From assembly GCF_001953355.1 (NCBI RefSeq), contig NZ_MPIY01000006.1, positions 1-64,000 on the forward strand: 64,000 nucleotides of DNA. Reading direction: 5' to 3'. The translations under genes were made by a program, and so were the position numbers. How positions within the stretch are numbered: the first letter of the stretch is position 1; the number at the start of each line of letters is the position of its first letter. The DNA comes from Polynucleobacter sphagniphilus. GTDB lineage: Bacteria; Pseudomonadota; Gammaproteobacteria; Burkholderiales; Burkholderiaceae. The notes below the pieces were generated by a model. That model worked only from the letters and a program-made list of their open reading frames with translations, did not search any database and had not been told where the DNA came from. Below, one piece after another: positions 44,670-57,533 of this stretch.

Positions 44670-46676
44670 ATGTCGAACCTTCAAATACGAATGGCAAATG
44701 CTATTCGCGCCTTATCCATGGATGCAGTGCAGCAGGCTAATTCTGGCCATCCTGGCATGCCAATGGGCATGGCTGATATTGCTGTTGGTCTATGGAATGA
44801 GCACCTACGGCACAATCCAACCGATCCACATTGGATGAACCGTGATCGTTTTGTTTTATCAAACGGACATGGATCGATGTTGCTCTATGCACTTTTACAT
44901 CTGACTGGCTATGACTTGCCAATGAGCGAGTTAAAAAATTTCCGTCAATTGCACAGCAAAACCCCAGGTCATCCAGAGTATGGAATGACGCCTGGCGTAG
45001 AGACAACCACAGGACCATTGGGTCAAGGTATTTCAAACGCGGTTGGAATGGCGCTTGCAGAAAAATTACTTGCTGAAGAATTTAATCGTCCCGGTCACAA
45101 AATCGTAGATCACCATACCTATGTATTTCTAGGAGATGGTTGCTTGATGGAGGGTATCAGTCATGAAGTTTGTTCATTGGCTGGTACGCTGAAGTTAAAT
45201 AAGTTAATTGCACTCTGGGATGACAACGGTATTTCTATTGATGGCAAAGTGGTTTCTTGGTTCAATGAAGATACGCCAAAACGATTCGAGGCTTATGGGT
45301 GGAATGTCATTCGCGCCGTAGATGGCCATGATGCGCAAGCGGTAGCTGCAGCGATTGCACAGGCTAAGAAAAGCGACAAGCCAACACTCATCTGCTGTAA
45401 GACTGCGATTGGTCAAGGCTCGCCTAATATGGCTGGTAGTGATAAGGTGCATGGCTCACCACTGGGCGCTGCTGAAATTGCTGCTACTCGTGTAGCACTG
45501 AACTGGCCCTACGCCCCATTTGAAATTCCAAATGATATATATGCAGCATGGGATTTTAAGAAGCGTGGTCAAGCAGCTGAGCATGAGTGGAATAAACAAT
45601 TCCAAGCGTATAAAACTAAATTTCCAGAGCTGGCTTCTCAATTGCAACGTCGTATGCAAGGTGACTTGTCGAAAGACTTCGCCCCTACCTTAGAAGCCTA
45701 TTTAAAAACTTGCCAAGCAAAGGCAGAAACAATTGCTACTCGCAAAGCAAGTCAAAATGCGATTGAAGCATTGGCACCTGCTTTACCTGAGTTCATGGGC
45801 GGTTCTGCAGACTTAACTGGATCGAATTTAACGAACTGGTCTGCATGTAAACCAGTGCGTGCTGATCAATGGGGAAACCACATTAATTATGGTGTGCGCG
45901 AATTTGGTATGAGCGCCATCATGAATGGTATTGCCCTGCACGGTGGCTACATTCCATTTGGTGGAACTTTCTTAACTTTCTCCGACTATAGTCGCAACGC
46001 CATTCGTATGGCTGCTCTCATGAAGTTGCGTAGCATTTTTGTTTTCACGCATGACTCGATTGGCTTGGGTGAGGACGGACCAACACACCAATCTGTAGAG
46101 CATGTCGCAAGTTTGCGCTTAATTCCAAACTTAATGGTTTGGCGCCCTTGCGACACCACAGAGAGTGCGGTGGCATGGGGGGCAGCGGTGGCCCGTAAGA
46201 ATGGCCCAAGCGCATTGATCTTTAGTCGCCAAAATTGCCCATTCGTTTCTCGTAATGCACAGCAGATTAAAGATATTGCACGCGGCGCTTATGTATTGCG
46301 TGACCCACAGAAGCTCAAGATCAAGGCGGTGATGATTGCTACTGGTTCAGAAATTGCTTTAGCGCTGCACACTGCAGAACGTTTGGAGCAGGAAGGTGTT
46401 GGTATTCGGGTGGTGTCTATGCCTTCGACCACTGTATTTGATCAGCAGGATACTGCATATAAAGCAAAGGTGTTGCCAGCCAATATTCCGCGCATTGCGA
46501 TTGAAGCGGGTGTGACCGATGGTTGGTGGAAGTATGGATGCGCCGCCGTACATGGCGTTGATACTTTTGGTGAATCAGCCCCAGCGCCTGCGCTCTATGA
46601 GTATTTTGGTTTAACCGTGGATCAGATTACTAAGACAGTGAAGCAATGCATTGCTCATGCTGAGGCTAATGAGTAA
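44670..46676 (+). CDS. tkt: Transketolase
   Basis: Transketolase moves two-carbon units in the pentose phosphate pathway. The 668-residue protein has [18 protein letters not shown], the ThDP motif [20 protein letters not shown]…DDN, and the pyrimidine domain [34 protein letters not shown] and the C-terminal domain to the end are also present. It is complete and of normal length. It lies 33 bp upstream of gap, a common betaproteobacterial operon, but that gap is frameshifted. Confidence 0.97.
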   Translation: MSNLQIRMANAIRALSMDAVQQANSGHPGMPMGMADIAVGLWNEHLRHNPTDPHWMNRDRFVLSNGHGSMLLYALLHLTGYDLPMSELKNFRQLHSKTPGHPEYGMTPGVETTTGPLGQGISNAVGMALAEKLLAEEFNRPGHKIVDHHTYVFLGDGCLMEGISHEVCSLAGTLKLNKLIALWDDNGISIDGKVVSWFNEDTPKRFEAYGWNVIRAVDGHDAQAVAAAIAQAKKSDKPTLICCKTAIGQGSPNMAGSDKVHGSPLGAAEIAATRVALNWPYAPFEIPNDIYAAWDFKKRGQAAEHEWNKQFQAYKTKFPELASQLQRRMQGDLSKDFAPTLEAYLKTCQAKAETIATRKASQNAIEALAPALPEFMGGSADLTGSNLTNWSACKPVRADQWGNHINYGVREFGMSAIMNGIALHGGYIPFGGTFLTFSDYSRNAIRMAALMKLRSIFVFTHDSIGLGEDGPTHQSVEHVASLRLIPNLMVWRPCDTTESAVAWGAAVARKNGPSALIFSRQNCPFVSRNAQQIKDIARGAYVLRDPQKLKIKAVMIATGSEIALALHTAERLEQEGVGIRVVSMPSTTVFDQQDTAYKAKVLPANIPRIAIEAGVTDGWWKYGCAAVHGVDTFGESAPAPALYEYFGLTVDQITKTVKQCIAHAEANE

Positions 46677-46709
46677 ACAACCAATTTGAATATTAGTAAG
46701 GGGAATGGA

Positions 46710-47739
46710 ATGACAATTCGTGTAGCAATTAATGGATATGGACGTATTGGCCGCATGGTTTTGCGTGCCCTGTATGAAGATCAGGTGAACGGCAAGCCAA
46801 GACGTGACATCAAGATTGTTGCGATCAACGCGATGGGCGACATTGATATCAATGCGCATTTAACGCAATATGATTCTGCGCATGGTCGTTTCCCTGCTGA
46901 GGTAAAAGTAGATGGTGATCATATGGTGGTGAACGGCGATCGCATCAAAATGTTCTCCACCCGTAATCCATTGGAGACGCCTTGGGGTGAATTGGGTGTG
47001 GATTTGGTATTAGAGTGTTCTGGAAAATTCACATCTAAAGAAAAAGCCATGGTTCACATTAACCAAGGCGCCAAAAAAAGTACTGATTTCTGCGCCTGGT
47101 GAAAAAGATGTGGACGCTACGATTGTGTATGGCGTAAACCAACATGTCTTAAAGCCAAGCGATATTGTTGTTTCCAACGCAAGTTGTACAACAAATTGTT
47201 TGGCTCCCTTGGTCAAACCATTGTTAGAAAAGATTGGTATTGAGTCTGGTTTGATGACAACCATTCATGCTTTTACCAATGACCAAGTGTTGACTGACGT
47301 TTATCACAAGGATATGCGCCGCGCACGTTCTGCAGTCACCAGCATGATTCCTACTAAAACAGGTGCAGCTAAAGCGGTTGGTTTGGTTTTGCCTGAACTA
47401 GCGGGGCGTTTCGATGGTTTTGCGATGCGCGTACCGGTCATTAATGTTTCGGTCGTTGATTTAACCTTTGCCGCTAGCCGTGCGACCAGTGTGGATGAGG
47501 TCAACACGATCTTGAAGACTGCAAGCGAAGGCGAACTCAAGGGTATTTTGGGCTTTAACACCCTGCCTTTGGTTTCAATTGACTTTAACCATGACCCTCG
47601 CCCAAGTATTTACGATGCCTCACAAACCCGTGTATCAACTGACGGAAAATTAGTCAAAGTATTGGCTTGGTACGATAACGAGTGGGGTTATTCAGTGCAG
47701 ATGCTCAATGCAGCCGAGGCCTTGATGGCTGTAAAGTAA
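46710..47739 (+). pseudogene. gap: Glyceraldehyde-3-phosphate dehydrogenase, frameshifted at an A7 tract
   Basis: GAPDH is the central oxidative step of glycolysis. The first frame ([20 protein letters not shown], the NAD-binding fold) reads normally to HINQGAKK. It then leaves the family sequence (STDFCAW) and stops at 47102, after about 130 residues. Deleting one base from the A7 tract at 47073-47079 gives [20 protein letters not shown], exactly the expected continuation, and a 342-residue enzyme. The downstream frame is otherwise perfect: [12 protein letters not shown] (catalytic cysteine), [16 protein letters not shown] and [13 protein letters not shown]. Such clean conservation after the break suggests a very recent mutation, a homopolymer sequencing error, or rescue by transcriptional slippage. 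No second gap is in the window. Confidence 0.9.
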
Positions 47740-47790
47740 TTAAAAGTATCTAAAATTACTTAAAAGTTGTCAAAATTAAGTAATTATCTG

Positions 47791-47818
47791 AAAAAGACCT
47801 CATTTAGAGGTCTTTTTT
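47791..47818. terminator. Bidirectional terminator between gap and fur
   Basis: The stem AAAAAGACCTC / GAGGTCTTTTTT with loop ATTTA has A- and T-runs on its two sides. It lies between two convergent genes and can end both transcripts. Confidence 0.92.
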
Positions 47819-47820
47819 CA

Positions 47821-48279
47821 TTAAGTCTTCGATTTATTGGGGCAATTCTTCTTCTGACAGTGCCCATAAAGGGCTAAAGAGTGCTCTTGCAGGGTAAATC
47901 CAAGGTTTTTGGCAATATCTTGCTGCCTTTTTTCAATTGCCTCGTCAACAAACTCTTCAACATGCCCACAATCAAGGCATACAAGATGATCATGGTGTTG
48001 ACCTTCATTGAGCTCATAAATTGCGCGGCTATCACCTTTACTGGATTCAAAATGACTGCGAATGAGTAGGCCAGCCTGCTCAAATTGAGTCAAGACCCGG
48101 TAAACCGTGGCTAAACCAATGTCTTGATCATCTTTTGCTAGCGCTCTAAAGACATCCTCTGCGCTGAAATGTGTGCCCCCGTTCTGGTGAAAAAAATCAA
48201 GAATTTTCATGCGTGGGCCTGTGGCTTTAAGGCCAATATCCCGTAAATCGGCTGGAGTAGGGTTTTGGTTCGTATTCAT
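47821..48279 (-). CDS. fur: Ferric uptake regulator Fur
   Basis: Fur represses iron-uptake genes when loaded with Fe2+. From the ATG at 48277-48279 the protein has 152 residues and begins MNTNQNPTPADLRDIGLK. The winged helix lies at about 10-85 (TGPRMKILDFFHQN, DDQDIGLATVYRVLTQFEQAG). The dimer and metal domain contains HHDHLVCLDCGHVEEF, with a second cysteine pair at the C-terminus (HCQKKNCPNKSK), the structural zinc sites. The frame is open to 48324, but that start overlaps bamE. fur and bamE are divergent with 43 bp between the starts, the conserved betaproteobacterial arrangement. Confidence 0.95.
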   Translation of the reverse strand: MNTNQNPTPADLRDIGLKATGPRMKILDFFHQNGGTHFSAEDVFRALAKDDQDIGLATVYRVLTQFEQAGLLIRSHFESSKGDSRAIYELNEGQHHDHLVCLDCGHVEEFVDEAIEKRQQDIAKNLGFTLQEHSLALYGHCQKKNCPNKSKT

Positions 48280-48322
48280 GGCTTTGCGAGCTAAAATCAA
48301 GGTCTTAATGATACGGCCAGCC

Positions 48323-48973
48323 ATGCAAAATTGCCTTCAACTATTTAATCGACTTTTGACCCCTTGTGCGAAGCACTCGCGCCAAACTGCGCGCCTTGGA
48401 TTCTTGACACTCACCTTGTTGATGGGTCTCGGGATCGGGGGTTGCACTACCAGTGTGGATGAAGTGCAGCGGAACTGGATGAATTCAATTTTTAGGCCTT
48501 ATGTTCCAGACATTGTGCAAGGCAACTTCATCTCCAGTGAGCAGTACTCCAAATTAAAGGTTGGCATGAGTCGCGAGCAAGTTCGTCAGATTTTAGGCAC
48601 ACCTCTGTTGGCGGATTATTTCCATGCAAATCGTTGGGATTATATTTTTGAATATAAACGCGCGCGTCAAGTGATTGGCAAAGAAAGACGCGTAACCGTC
48701 TTTTTTGAGGATGACAAGGTAGTCAAGTTCGATGGCGATGCATTGCCAACTGAAGTGGAAATGGTAGCTGAAATTGATGGCTATGCAAAAACCAAACGTT
48801 CATTCTGGCAAGTAGTTACTGGCACTGGAAAAGGTCCTGAGACGCCTCCATTGCAACAACCAGAACAATTGGTGCCTAGTACAACAGATAATATATCGGC
48901 AGCAGCCTCCGCTTCAACAGCGCCAGCCTCAGAAGCGCCTGCCTCTACTAGCGATCCGCTTACACCTCAGTAA
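48323..48973 (+). CDS. bamE: Outer-membrane assembly lipoprotein BamE
   Basis: BamE is a subunit of the BAM complex that inserts outer-membrane proteins. From the ATG at 48323 the protein has 216 residues. An N-terminal signal runs to a lipobox-like GIGGC with cysteine 41. The BamE fold follows: VPDIVQGNFISSEQYSKLKVG, GMSREQVRQILGTPLL, DYFHANRWDYIFEYKR and RRVTVFFEDDKVVKF. The C-terminal 60 residues are an Ala/Pro/Ser-rich tail, as seen in other Burkholderiales. The signal peptide is longer than usual; ATGs further upstream in frame (for example 48308) are less likely starts. It precedes dapB. Confidence 0.92.
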   Translation: MQNCLQLFNRLLTPCAKHSRQTARLGFLTLTLLMGLGIGGCTTSVDEVQRNWMNSIFRPYVPDIVQGNFISSEQYSKLKVGMSREQVRQILGTPLLADYFHANRWDYIFEYKRARQVIGKERRVTVFFEDDKVVKFDGDALPTEVEMVAEIDGYAKTKRSFWQVVTGTGKGPETPPLQQPEQLVPSTTDNISAAASASTAPASEAPASTSDPLTPQ

Positions 48974-49044
48974 TAAAGTAAATCTGTTTATTACTGAGTG
49001 ATGCCAATCAGTCTCAATATCTTAAATAAGAAACGAAGAATCAA

Positions 49045-49848
49045 ATGATGAAGATTGCAATTGCCGGCGCAACAGGGCGCATGGGAAAAATATTGATCGA
49101 GACCGTTTTAAAAACGCCTGATGCCCAATTGGTTGGTGCGCTTGAGCATGCTGCATCAGAATATCTCGGGCAAGATGCGGGTGCATTCTTGGGTCAAACT
49201 ACCGGCATCATTATTTCTGACAATATCGCGCAAGTATTGGAAGGTGCCGAATATCTGATTGATTTCACTCGCCCTGAGGGCACGATGGCTCATTTGGAAG
49301 TAGCTAAAAAAACCGGTACCAAAATGATTATTGGCACCACTGGCTTAACCGCCGAGCAAATTGATAGTCTGAAGATTGCTTCCCAAAGTTTAGCAATCAT
49401 CTTTGCCCCAAATATGAGCATTGGTGTCAACGCCACTTTTAAGTTATTAGAAATTGCCGCAAAGATGTTGAACCAAGGTTACGACATCGAAGTGATTGAG
49501 GCCCATCATCGTCATAAGGTGGATGCCCCGTCTGGTACAGCGCTGAGGATGGGCGAAGTGATTGCTGATGCATTAGGTGAGAAGCTGGCTGATGTGGCGG
49601 TGTATGCGCGTGAAGGCCATACTGGGGAGCGTCGAGCAGGCTCAATTGGTTTTGCTACGATTCGCGGTGGCGATATTGTTGGCGATCACACAGTGCTATT
49701 TGCTGGAGAGGGTGAGCGGATCGAGATTAGTCATAAGTCGTCTAGTCGCCAGTCTTATGCTGAGGGCGCTTTGCGAGCCGCACGTTTCCTTCAAACACAA
49801 AGCTCGGGCTTGTATGACATGCAAGATGTTCTAGGCTTGCGTCAATAA
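49045..49848 (+). CDS. dapB: 4-hydroxy-tetrahydrodipicolinate reductase
   Basis: DapB works in the lysine and diaminopimelate pathway. The 267-residue protein has [16 protein letters not shown] (NAD(P)H motif), [38 protein letters not shown] and the catalytic [20 protein letters not shown]. It is complete. Two ATGs stand at the start (49045, 49048); either gives the same fold. The bamE-dapB order next to fur is conserved in relatives, and leuS follows 36 bp later. Confidence 0.96.
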   Translation: MMKIAIAGATGRMGKILIETVLKTPDAQLVGALEHAASEYLGQDAGAFLGQTTGIIISDNIAQVLEGAEYLIDFTRPEGTMAHLEVAKKTGTKMIIGTTGLTAEQIDSLKIASQSLAIIFAPNMSIGVNATFKLLEIAAKMLNQGYDIEVIEAHHRHKVDAPSGTALRMGEVIADALGEKLADVAVYAREGHTGERRAGSIGFATIRGGDIVGDHTVLFAGEGERIEISHKSSSRQSYAEGALRAARFLQTQSSGLYDMQDVLGLRQ

Positions 49849-49884
49849 TTAGTCAATTAAAAAAGAAGAAAAGAGTTGTATTGA

Positions 49885-52542
<2,658 letters not shown>

Positions 52543-52558
52543 GTTTTTAACTGAAAAT

Positions 52559-53128
52559 ATGAGCGCAAATCAACTCAAGTCAAAGCAGTCAACATTGGGC
52601 ACACACTTTTTGCCTGTGCGCCGAATGATGCTTGGGATGCTTGTTTTGACGCCCGTAAGTGGCTTGCTTGCTTGTGGCTATCGTTTGCGCGGGATGGTCG
52701 ATCTACCCTATAGGGTGATTGCGATTACGGGTTCCCCAACACCGCCCATGCGTAATGATTTACAGCAAGTGATTCTCACTGGAACTGATGCAAAAGTAGC
52801 GATTAATCCAAAAGATGCAGATGTTTTGTTGGAGATTACTAACGAAGTATATGGGCGCGAGATTTTGACTTACAACTCCAGCGGACAAATTTCCGCCTAT
52901 CGCCTAACAATTCGCGTCGGCTTTAGGGCGATTGATACTGCGGGTGCAGACATTCTTCCGGATACAGAAATCTATATCAGTCGTGATATGGACTTTTCAA
53001 ACTCTACCGTGTTAGCTACCGATGCTCAGCAGCAGCAATTCTTAACTTTGATGCGTAAAGATTTGGCCGTCCAGATTTTGCGTCGCTTAGCTGCTTCCTC
53101 TAAATCCCAGCAATCTAAAAGTTTTTAA
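52559..53128 (+). CDS. lptE: LPS-assembly lipoprotein LptE
   Basis: LptE plugs the LptD barrel, which delivers LPS to the outer leaflet. The 189-residue protein from the ATG at 52559 has a signal peptide and lipobox (GLLACGYRLRG, cysteine near 40). The LptE body includes LPYRVIAITGSPTPPMRNDLQ, VLLEITNEVYGREILTYNSSGQISAYRL and DTEIYISRDMDFSNSTVLATDAQQQQF. It lies between leuS and holA, its conserved position. Confidence 0.93.
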   Translation: MSANQLKSKQSTLGTHFLPVRRMMLGMLVLTPVSGLLACGYRLRGMVDLPYRVIAITGSPTPPMRNDLQQVILTGTDAKVAINPKDADVLLEITNEVYGREILTYNSSGQISAYRLTIRVGFRAIDTAGADILPDTEIYISRDMDFSNSTVLATDAQQQQFLTLMRKDLAVQILRRLAASSKSQQSKSF

Positions 53129-53146
53129 GAGTGATTGTTTAATCGC

Positions 53147-54208
53147 ATGGTTAAAAGCGATGCCCTGCAAATTCATCTGAAGTCGCTCACTTGTGCAGCT
53201 GCTTTAAAGTCGCTTTATATATTTTCTGGAGATGAGCCTCTACTGATGATGGAGGCAATCGATCAACTACGTGGTCTAGCAAAAAAATTAGGATTTACTG
53301 AGCGCGAAGTGATGCTGCAAGAGCGTGGTTTTGATTGGAGTACGCTATTGAACGCGGGGCAGACCATGTCTTTATTTGGTGATAAGCGCTGGGTTGAGCT
53401 ACGCATTCCTACGGGGAAACCAGGACGGGATGGGGCAGATGCTTTAAAGCATTTTGCCGCCCAAATTGCGTCTCTGTCCACTGGTGCTGATGGGCCAGAA
53501 ACAATCGTTTGTATCATTTTGCCCAAATTGGATGGCAAGACAAAAACATCTGCTTGGTTTACTGCCCTAGATGATGCTGGCATGGCTATACAGATTGATT
53601 CTCTTGATCGTGGCTTATTGTCGCAATGGATTGCTGGACGACTAAAGACGCAAGGTCAGGAAGTAAGTTCTGGGCCAGAGGGTCGACGTGCTTTGGAATT
53701 CATTGCCGATCAAGTAGAGGGTAATTTAATTGCAGCTCACCAAGAAATTTTGAAGTTGGGCTTGCTTTACCCTAAAGGGGTTTTAACTGAAGAACAGATC
53801 CGCGTTGCCATTCTGAAGGTTGCTCGATATAACGTATTTGAGCTGACTGAGGCGATGTTAGCTGGTGACTTGCCGCGCTTAAATCGAATGCTGGATGGGT
53901 TGAAGGGTGAGGGTGAGCCACTTGTTCTTATTCTGTGGAGCGTTACTGAAGAGCTTCGACTACTATCTAAGCTGAAGGTCGCAAGTGATGCCGGCGAATC
54001 AGTTCAGCAATTAATGCGCGCCAATCGGGTGTGGGGCAATAAGGAGCGTCTTTATCCTGCAGCCTTAAAAAGGATTCAGCCACTTAAATTGCGCAGAGCA
54101 ATGCAGGTAGCGGCTGGGTTGGATCGACAAGTAAAGGGCCTTCATGTGCCAGAACTACCGGCTGATCCCTGGGACGGATTACGTTTGGTGGGCAATTTAT
54201 TGCGTTAG
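53147..54208 (+). CDS. holA: DNA polymerase III, delta subunit
   Basis: HolA opens the beta clamp during clamp loading. From the ATG at 53147 the protein has 353 residues; an in-frame TTG at 53135 is less likely. Seen are YIFSGDEPLLMMEAIDQLRGLAKKLGF (N-terminal clamp-binding region), FGDKRWVELRIPTGKPG, FIADQVEGNLIAAHQEILKLGLLYP, YNVFELTEAMLAGDLPRLNRML and the C-terminal DRQVKGLHVPELPADPWDGL. It follows lptE after 18 bp and precedes proA by 41 bp. Confidence 0.94.
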   Translation: MVKSDALQIHLKSLTCAAALKSLYIFSGDEPLLMMEAIDQLRGLAKKLGFTEREVMLQERGFDWSTLLNAGQTMSLFGDKRWVELRIPTGKPGRDGADALKHFAAQIASLSTGADGPETIVCIILPKLDGKTKTSAWFTALDDAGMAIQIDSLDRGLLSQWIAGRLKTQGQEVSSGPEGRRALEFIADQVEGNLIAAHQEILKLGLLYPKGVLTEEQIRVAILKVARYNVFELTEAMLAGDLPRLNRMLDGLKGEGEPLVLILWSVTEELRLLSKLKVASDAGESVQQLMRANRVWGNKERLYPAALKRIQPLKLRRAMQVAAGLDRQVKGLHVPELPADPWDGLRLVGNLLR

Positions 54209-54249
54209 TAGTATTTCCATTTAATACAGAGTAGATATAAAGTCAGAAA

Positions 54250-55527
54250 ATGAGTGCTTCAATTAAAGAAATGATGCAGGAAATAGGGCAAAAAGCACGC
54301 GCTGCTTCGCGCGCTATGGCGCGGGCATCTAGCGAACAAAAGAATCAGGCGTTATTACATATCGCCAAATTAATACGTGAGCAAGCAAGCGAGATTCAAG
54401 TCGTTAATCAGATCGATGTAGATCGCGCCAGGAAAAATGGCCAAGACGCAGCTTTTGTTGATCGCTTAACGATGACACCTAAGACCATCGAAACGATGGC
54501 TTTGGGTTTAGAGCAAATTGTTTCATTAGATGATCCGATCGGCAAAATTTCTGCATTACAAAAACAGGCCTCGGGGATCGAGATAGGACAAATGCGTGTC
54601 CCTTTGGGTGTGATTGGCATTATTTATGAGTCTCGACCAAATGTCACCATTGATGCAGCCTCTCTTTGTTTGAAATCAGGAAATGCTGTCATTTTGCGTG
54701 GTGGCTCTGAAGCCATTGATTCCAATACCTTGCTTGCAAAAATCATTCAAGCAGGTTTAGCTGCCGCTCATTTACCAATGGATGCGGTACAGGTCGTCAG
54801 TACTACAGATCGCAGTGCCGTTGGTGAAATGATCACAATGACCCAATATATCGATGTGATTGTTCCTCGTGGCGGTAAGAGTTTGATTGCCCGCTTGATG
54901 GCTGAAGCTCGCGTGCCAATGATTAAGCATTTGGATGGAATTTGTCATACCTATATCGATGCGGATGCTGATGTCGCAATGGCGGTAAAAGTATGCGATA
55001 ACGCCAAGACGCAGCGCTACGCACCTTGCAATGCAATGGAAACTTTATTGGTTAATCAAAATATTGGTCCAACTGTATTGCCTTTGCTGTGCAAAATTTA
55101 TCAAGATAAAGGTGTCGAGCTCCGTGTAGATACTGCTACACGCAAGACATTAGAGGCTGCTGGATTCTCGGGCTTGGTTGATGCCACGGAGGAGGATTGG
55201 CAGACTGAATACCTCGCGCCTATTTTGTCCATTAAAACGGTAGCCGATATGGATGAGGCGATGAATCATATCGAACGTTATGGCAGCAAGCACACGGATG
55301 CCATTATCACTAACAATCAATCACAAGCGCATCGTTTTTTACGTGAGGTGGATAGTGCGAGTGTGATGGTCAACGCGAGTACCCGTTTTGCAGATGGTTT
55401 TGAATATGGTCTTGGCGCAGAAATTGGTATTTCAAATGACAAGCTACACGCCCGTGGCCCTGTCGGTTTGGATGGACTGACATCTCTCAAATACGTTGTG
55501 ATGGGTCATGGCGAGATCCGCACTTAA
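54250..55527 (+). CDS. proA: Gamma-glutamyl phosphate reductase
   Basis: ProA reduces glutamyl phosphate to glutamate semialdehyde, the second step of proline synthesis. The 425-residue protein has [58 protein letters not shown] and [14 protein letters not shown]. The catalytic cysteine is in [13 protein letters not shown], and [16 protein letters not shown] closes the protein. It is complete. Its partner proB lies at 12219, in the rplU-rpmA-obgE cluster. Confidence 0.96.
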   Translation: MSASIKEMMQEIGQKARAASRAMARASSEQKNQALLHIAKLIREQASEIQVVNQIDVDRARKNGQDAAFVDRLTMTPKTIETMALGLEQIVSLDDPIGKISALQKQASGIEIGQMRVPLGVIGIIYESRPNVTIDAASLCLKSGNAVILRGGSEAIDSNTLLAKIIQAGLAAAHLPMDAVQVVSTTDRSAVGEMITMTQYIDVIVPRGGKSLIARLMAEARVPMIKHLDGICHTYIDADADVAMAVKVCDNAKTQRYAPCNAMETLLVNQNIGPTVLPLLCKIYQDKGVELRVDTATRKTLEAAGFSGLVDATEEDWQTEYLAPILSIKTVADMDEAMNHIERYGSKHTDAIITNNQSQAHRFLREVDSASVMVNASTRFADGFEYGLGAEIGISNDKLHARGPVGLDGLTSLKYVVMGHGEIRT

Positions 55528-55544
55528 TTTTTTAGGATATCAAT

Positions 55545-55970
55545 ATGGGTAATGCATATTTGTGGGTCAAGACATTTCATATTGTCTTTATTGCCTCTTG
55601 GTTTGCGGGCTTATTTTATCTGCCACGTATTTTTGTAAATTTAGCCGAAGAAAAAAATAGCTTTGCTTATGAGCGCCTCTTAGGAATGGCCGATCGCCTG
55701 TTTCGTTTCATGACTATCTTGGCTGTGCCTGCGGTTTTACTTGGCTTTAGTCTCTGGCTTTATTTTGGCATTGGCGCGGGACAGATATGGATGCACATTA
55801 AGCTAGCCTTTATCATTTTGGTGATTGGTTATCACCATGCTTGCTGGAGTTTGTTGAAAAAATTTCGTCAACAGAAAAATACAAAAACTGGAGTTTGGTA
55901 TCGCTGGTTTAATGAAGTGCCCGTACTGTTGCTCATCATTATTGTTGCTTTGGTAGTGCTCAAGCCTTAA
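55545..55970 (+). CDS. hemJ: Protoporphyrinogen oxidase HemJ (CopD-like membrane protein)
   Basis: HemJ oxidises protoporphyrinogen IX in heme synthesis. The 141-residue integral membrane protein has four hydrophobic segments. The family signature KTFHIVFIASWFAGLFYLPRIFV holds the conserved histidine (H12), and IKLAFIILVIGYHHACWSLLKKF is present. RWFNEVPVLLLIIIVALVVLKP closes the protein. It follows proA by 17 bp. hemL, an earlier heme-pathway gene, lies about 2 kb downstream. Confidence 0.88.
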   Translation: MGNAYLWVKTFHIVFIASWFAGLFYLPRIFVNLAEEKNSFAYERLLGMADRLFRFMTILAVPAVLLGFSLWLYFGIGAGQIWMHIKLAFIILVIGYHHACWSLLKKFRQQKNTKTGVWYRWFNEVPVLLLIIIVALVVLKP

Positions 55971-56017
55971 GGGCTTGACTCACCATCCTCTTTCATCCTA
56001 TTTAGATTGCTAGTCTC

Positions 56018-57487
56018 ATGAGATTTTTTGTTGTTTGTCCCGGCGGACTAGAAGTTCCACTTGCTAATGAATTAGCGACGATTGCCGCTCGTCCAGATTC
56101 GAAGGCCTTGGGTATGTGGGTGATTGCGCCTACTCCAACAAGCCCTACTGGTGGTGTTGGTTTGGCTGCGCCCCTCGCTGGGGCAATGGCTCTTAATCTC
56201 CATTCACGTATTGCCAGTCGGGTTTTACTTGAATTGGCCCAAGCGCCATATAGACAAGAAGAAGATTTATACAAATTAGCCAGTGGCTTAGCTTGGGAAG
56301 AGTGGTTTGACTCTAACCAAACCTTGAGAGTCGATGTCACTGCCCATCGCTCACCCTTAAAAAGTCTTAATTTTGCAACGCTGAAGATTAAAGATGCCAT
56401 TGTGGATCGCTTGCGGGATGTGACTGGTGACAGACCAAGCATTGATACAGCATTTCCGGATGTGCGTGTCCAGGCGCATTTAACGGCAACTCATGTCACG
56501 ATCTACTTAGATACTTCTGGTGAAGCCTTATTTAAGCGCGGTTGGCGGGATGAAAAAGGTGATGCTCCTTTAAAAGAAAATTTAGCCGCTGGCATTCTAT
56601 CGATTACCGGTTGGAAGCCATCCCAAACTTTGTTTGATCCAATGTGCGGTAGCGGCACTTTCTTAATTGAAGCAGCCCAAATGGCCTTGGCTATTCCGCC
56701 AGGAGCAATTCGTGCAGGAATGTATGGTGATGATGTCAAACCAAGTCGCCTGGCCTATCGACCACTGGTGACCAGCGCACATGGTTTTGGTTTTCAAAGG
56801 CTCAAGCCCTTTAATACACCAGCTGAGCAAAAGCGCTGGTCAGCCCTTAAAGAGGCATCGCTGGCAGAAGTACTTGAGAAGCGTAAGCAATTCCCAGATG
56901 CCCAATCTTTGGGTATTAGTGGCGGTGATATCAATGAGAGATTGGTTGCGATGTTTAAAGGTAATTGGCAGCGCGCTCAATTACCAGGTTTACCAGTGAC
57001 AAGGCAGATTGATGCTCTAGCGAGCAAGCCACCTGGAAATACTCAGGGTGGTGTCATGTTGCTGAACCCTCCCTATGGTGAGCGTTTGGTGATTAAGGGT
57101 GGTCGCGGTCAGGATCGCGAGAGCGGCAGAGAGTCTGACTACGATCAGGAGGAGCCTGAGGATCGTTTTGCACATAACTTAGAGACGGGCCGCCAGAGTG
57201 CGAAGCGTTCAAGCCGTGAATCGTTGAAGCGTCTTCAGGCAGAAGAGGAGCAAGACCCTAAATTTGTTGAATTTCTAAGACAGTTTGGTCAGCATTTGAA
57301 GGATGCATTTGGTGGTTGGAATGTATTTGTACTGACTGCAGATATGGCTTTACCTGGCCAATTACGCATCAAGGAATCCAAACGCACTCCTTTATTTAAT
57401 GGACCTCTTGAGTGCCGTCTATTTAAATTCGAGATGCATGCAAAACGAGATTTTGTAAATGCCTCTTCTGAGACCAAAGCGTCTTAA
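56018..57487 (+). CDS. THUMP-domain class I SAM-dependent RNA methyltransferase (RlmL N-terminal-like)
   Basis: The protein probably methylates 23S rRNA at a guanine N2, like the N-terminal half of E. coli RlmL. The THUMP region occupies about 50-160 (LRVDVTAHRSPLKSLNFATLKIKDAIVDR). SAM motif I is LFDPMCGSGTFLIEAAQMAL, and the catalytic motif is LLNPPYGERLVI. Between about 365 and 420 there is a charged, low-complexity insert (GQDRESGRESDYDQEE) that most homologues lack or shorten. The 489-residue protein lacks the RlmK half. The stop is followed 46 bp later by rubredoxin. Confidence 0.87.
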   Translation: MRFFVVCPGGLEVPLANELATIAARPDSKALGMWVIAPTPTSPTGGVGLAAPLAGAMALNLHSRIASRVLLELAQAPYRQEEDLYKLASGLAWEEWFDSNQTLRVDVTAHRSPLKSLNFATLKIKDAIVDRLRDVTGDRPSIDTAFPDVRVQAHLTATHVTIYLDTSGEALFKRGWRDEKGDAPLKENLAAGILSITGWKPSQTLFDPMCGSGTFLIEAAQMALAIPPGAIRAGMYGDDVKPSRLAYRPLVTSAHGFGFQRLKPFNTPAEQKRWSALKEASLAEVLEKRKQFPDAQSLGISGGDINERLVAMFKGNWQRAQLPGLPVTRQIDALASKPPGNTQGGVMLLNPPYGERLVIKGGRGQDRESGRESDYDQEEPEDRFAHNLETGRQSAKRSSRESLKRLQAEEEQDPKFVEFLRQFGQHLKDAFGGWNVFVLTADMALPGQLRIKESKRTPLFNGPLECRLFKFEMHAKRDFVNASSETKAS

Positions 57488-57533
57488 AATCAAATAGAGT
57501 CAAATTAGTTAACAAAGCTATTAGGAATGCACC

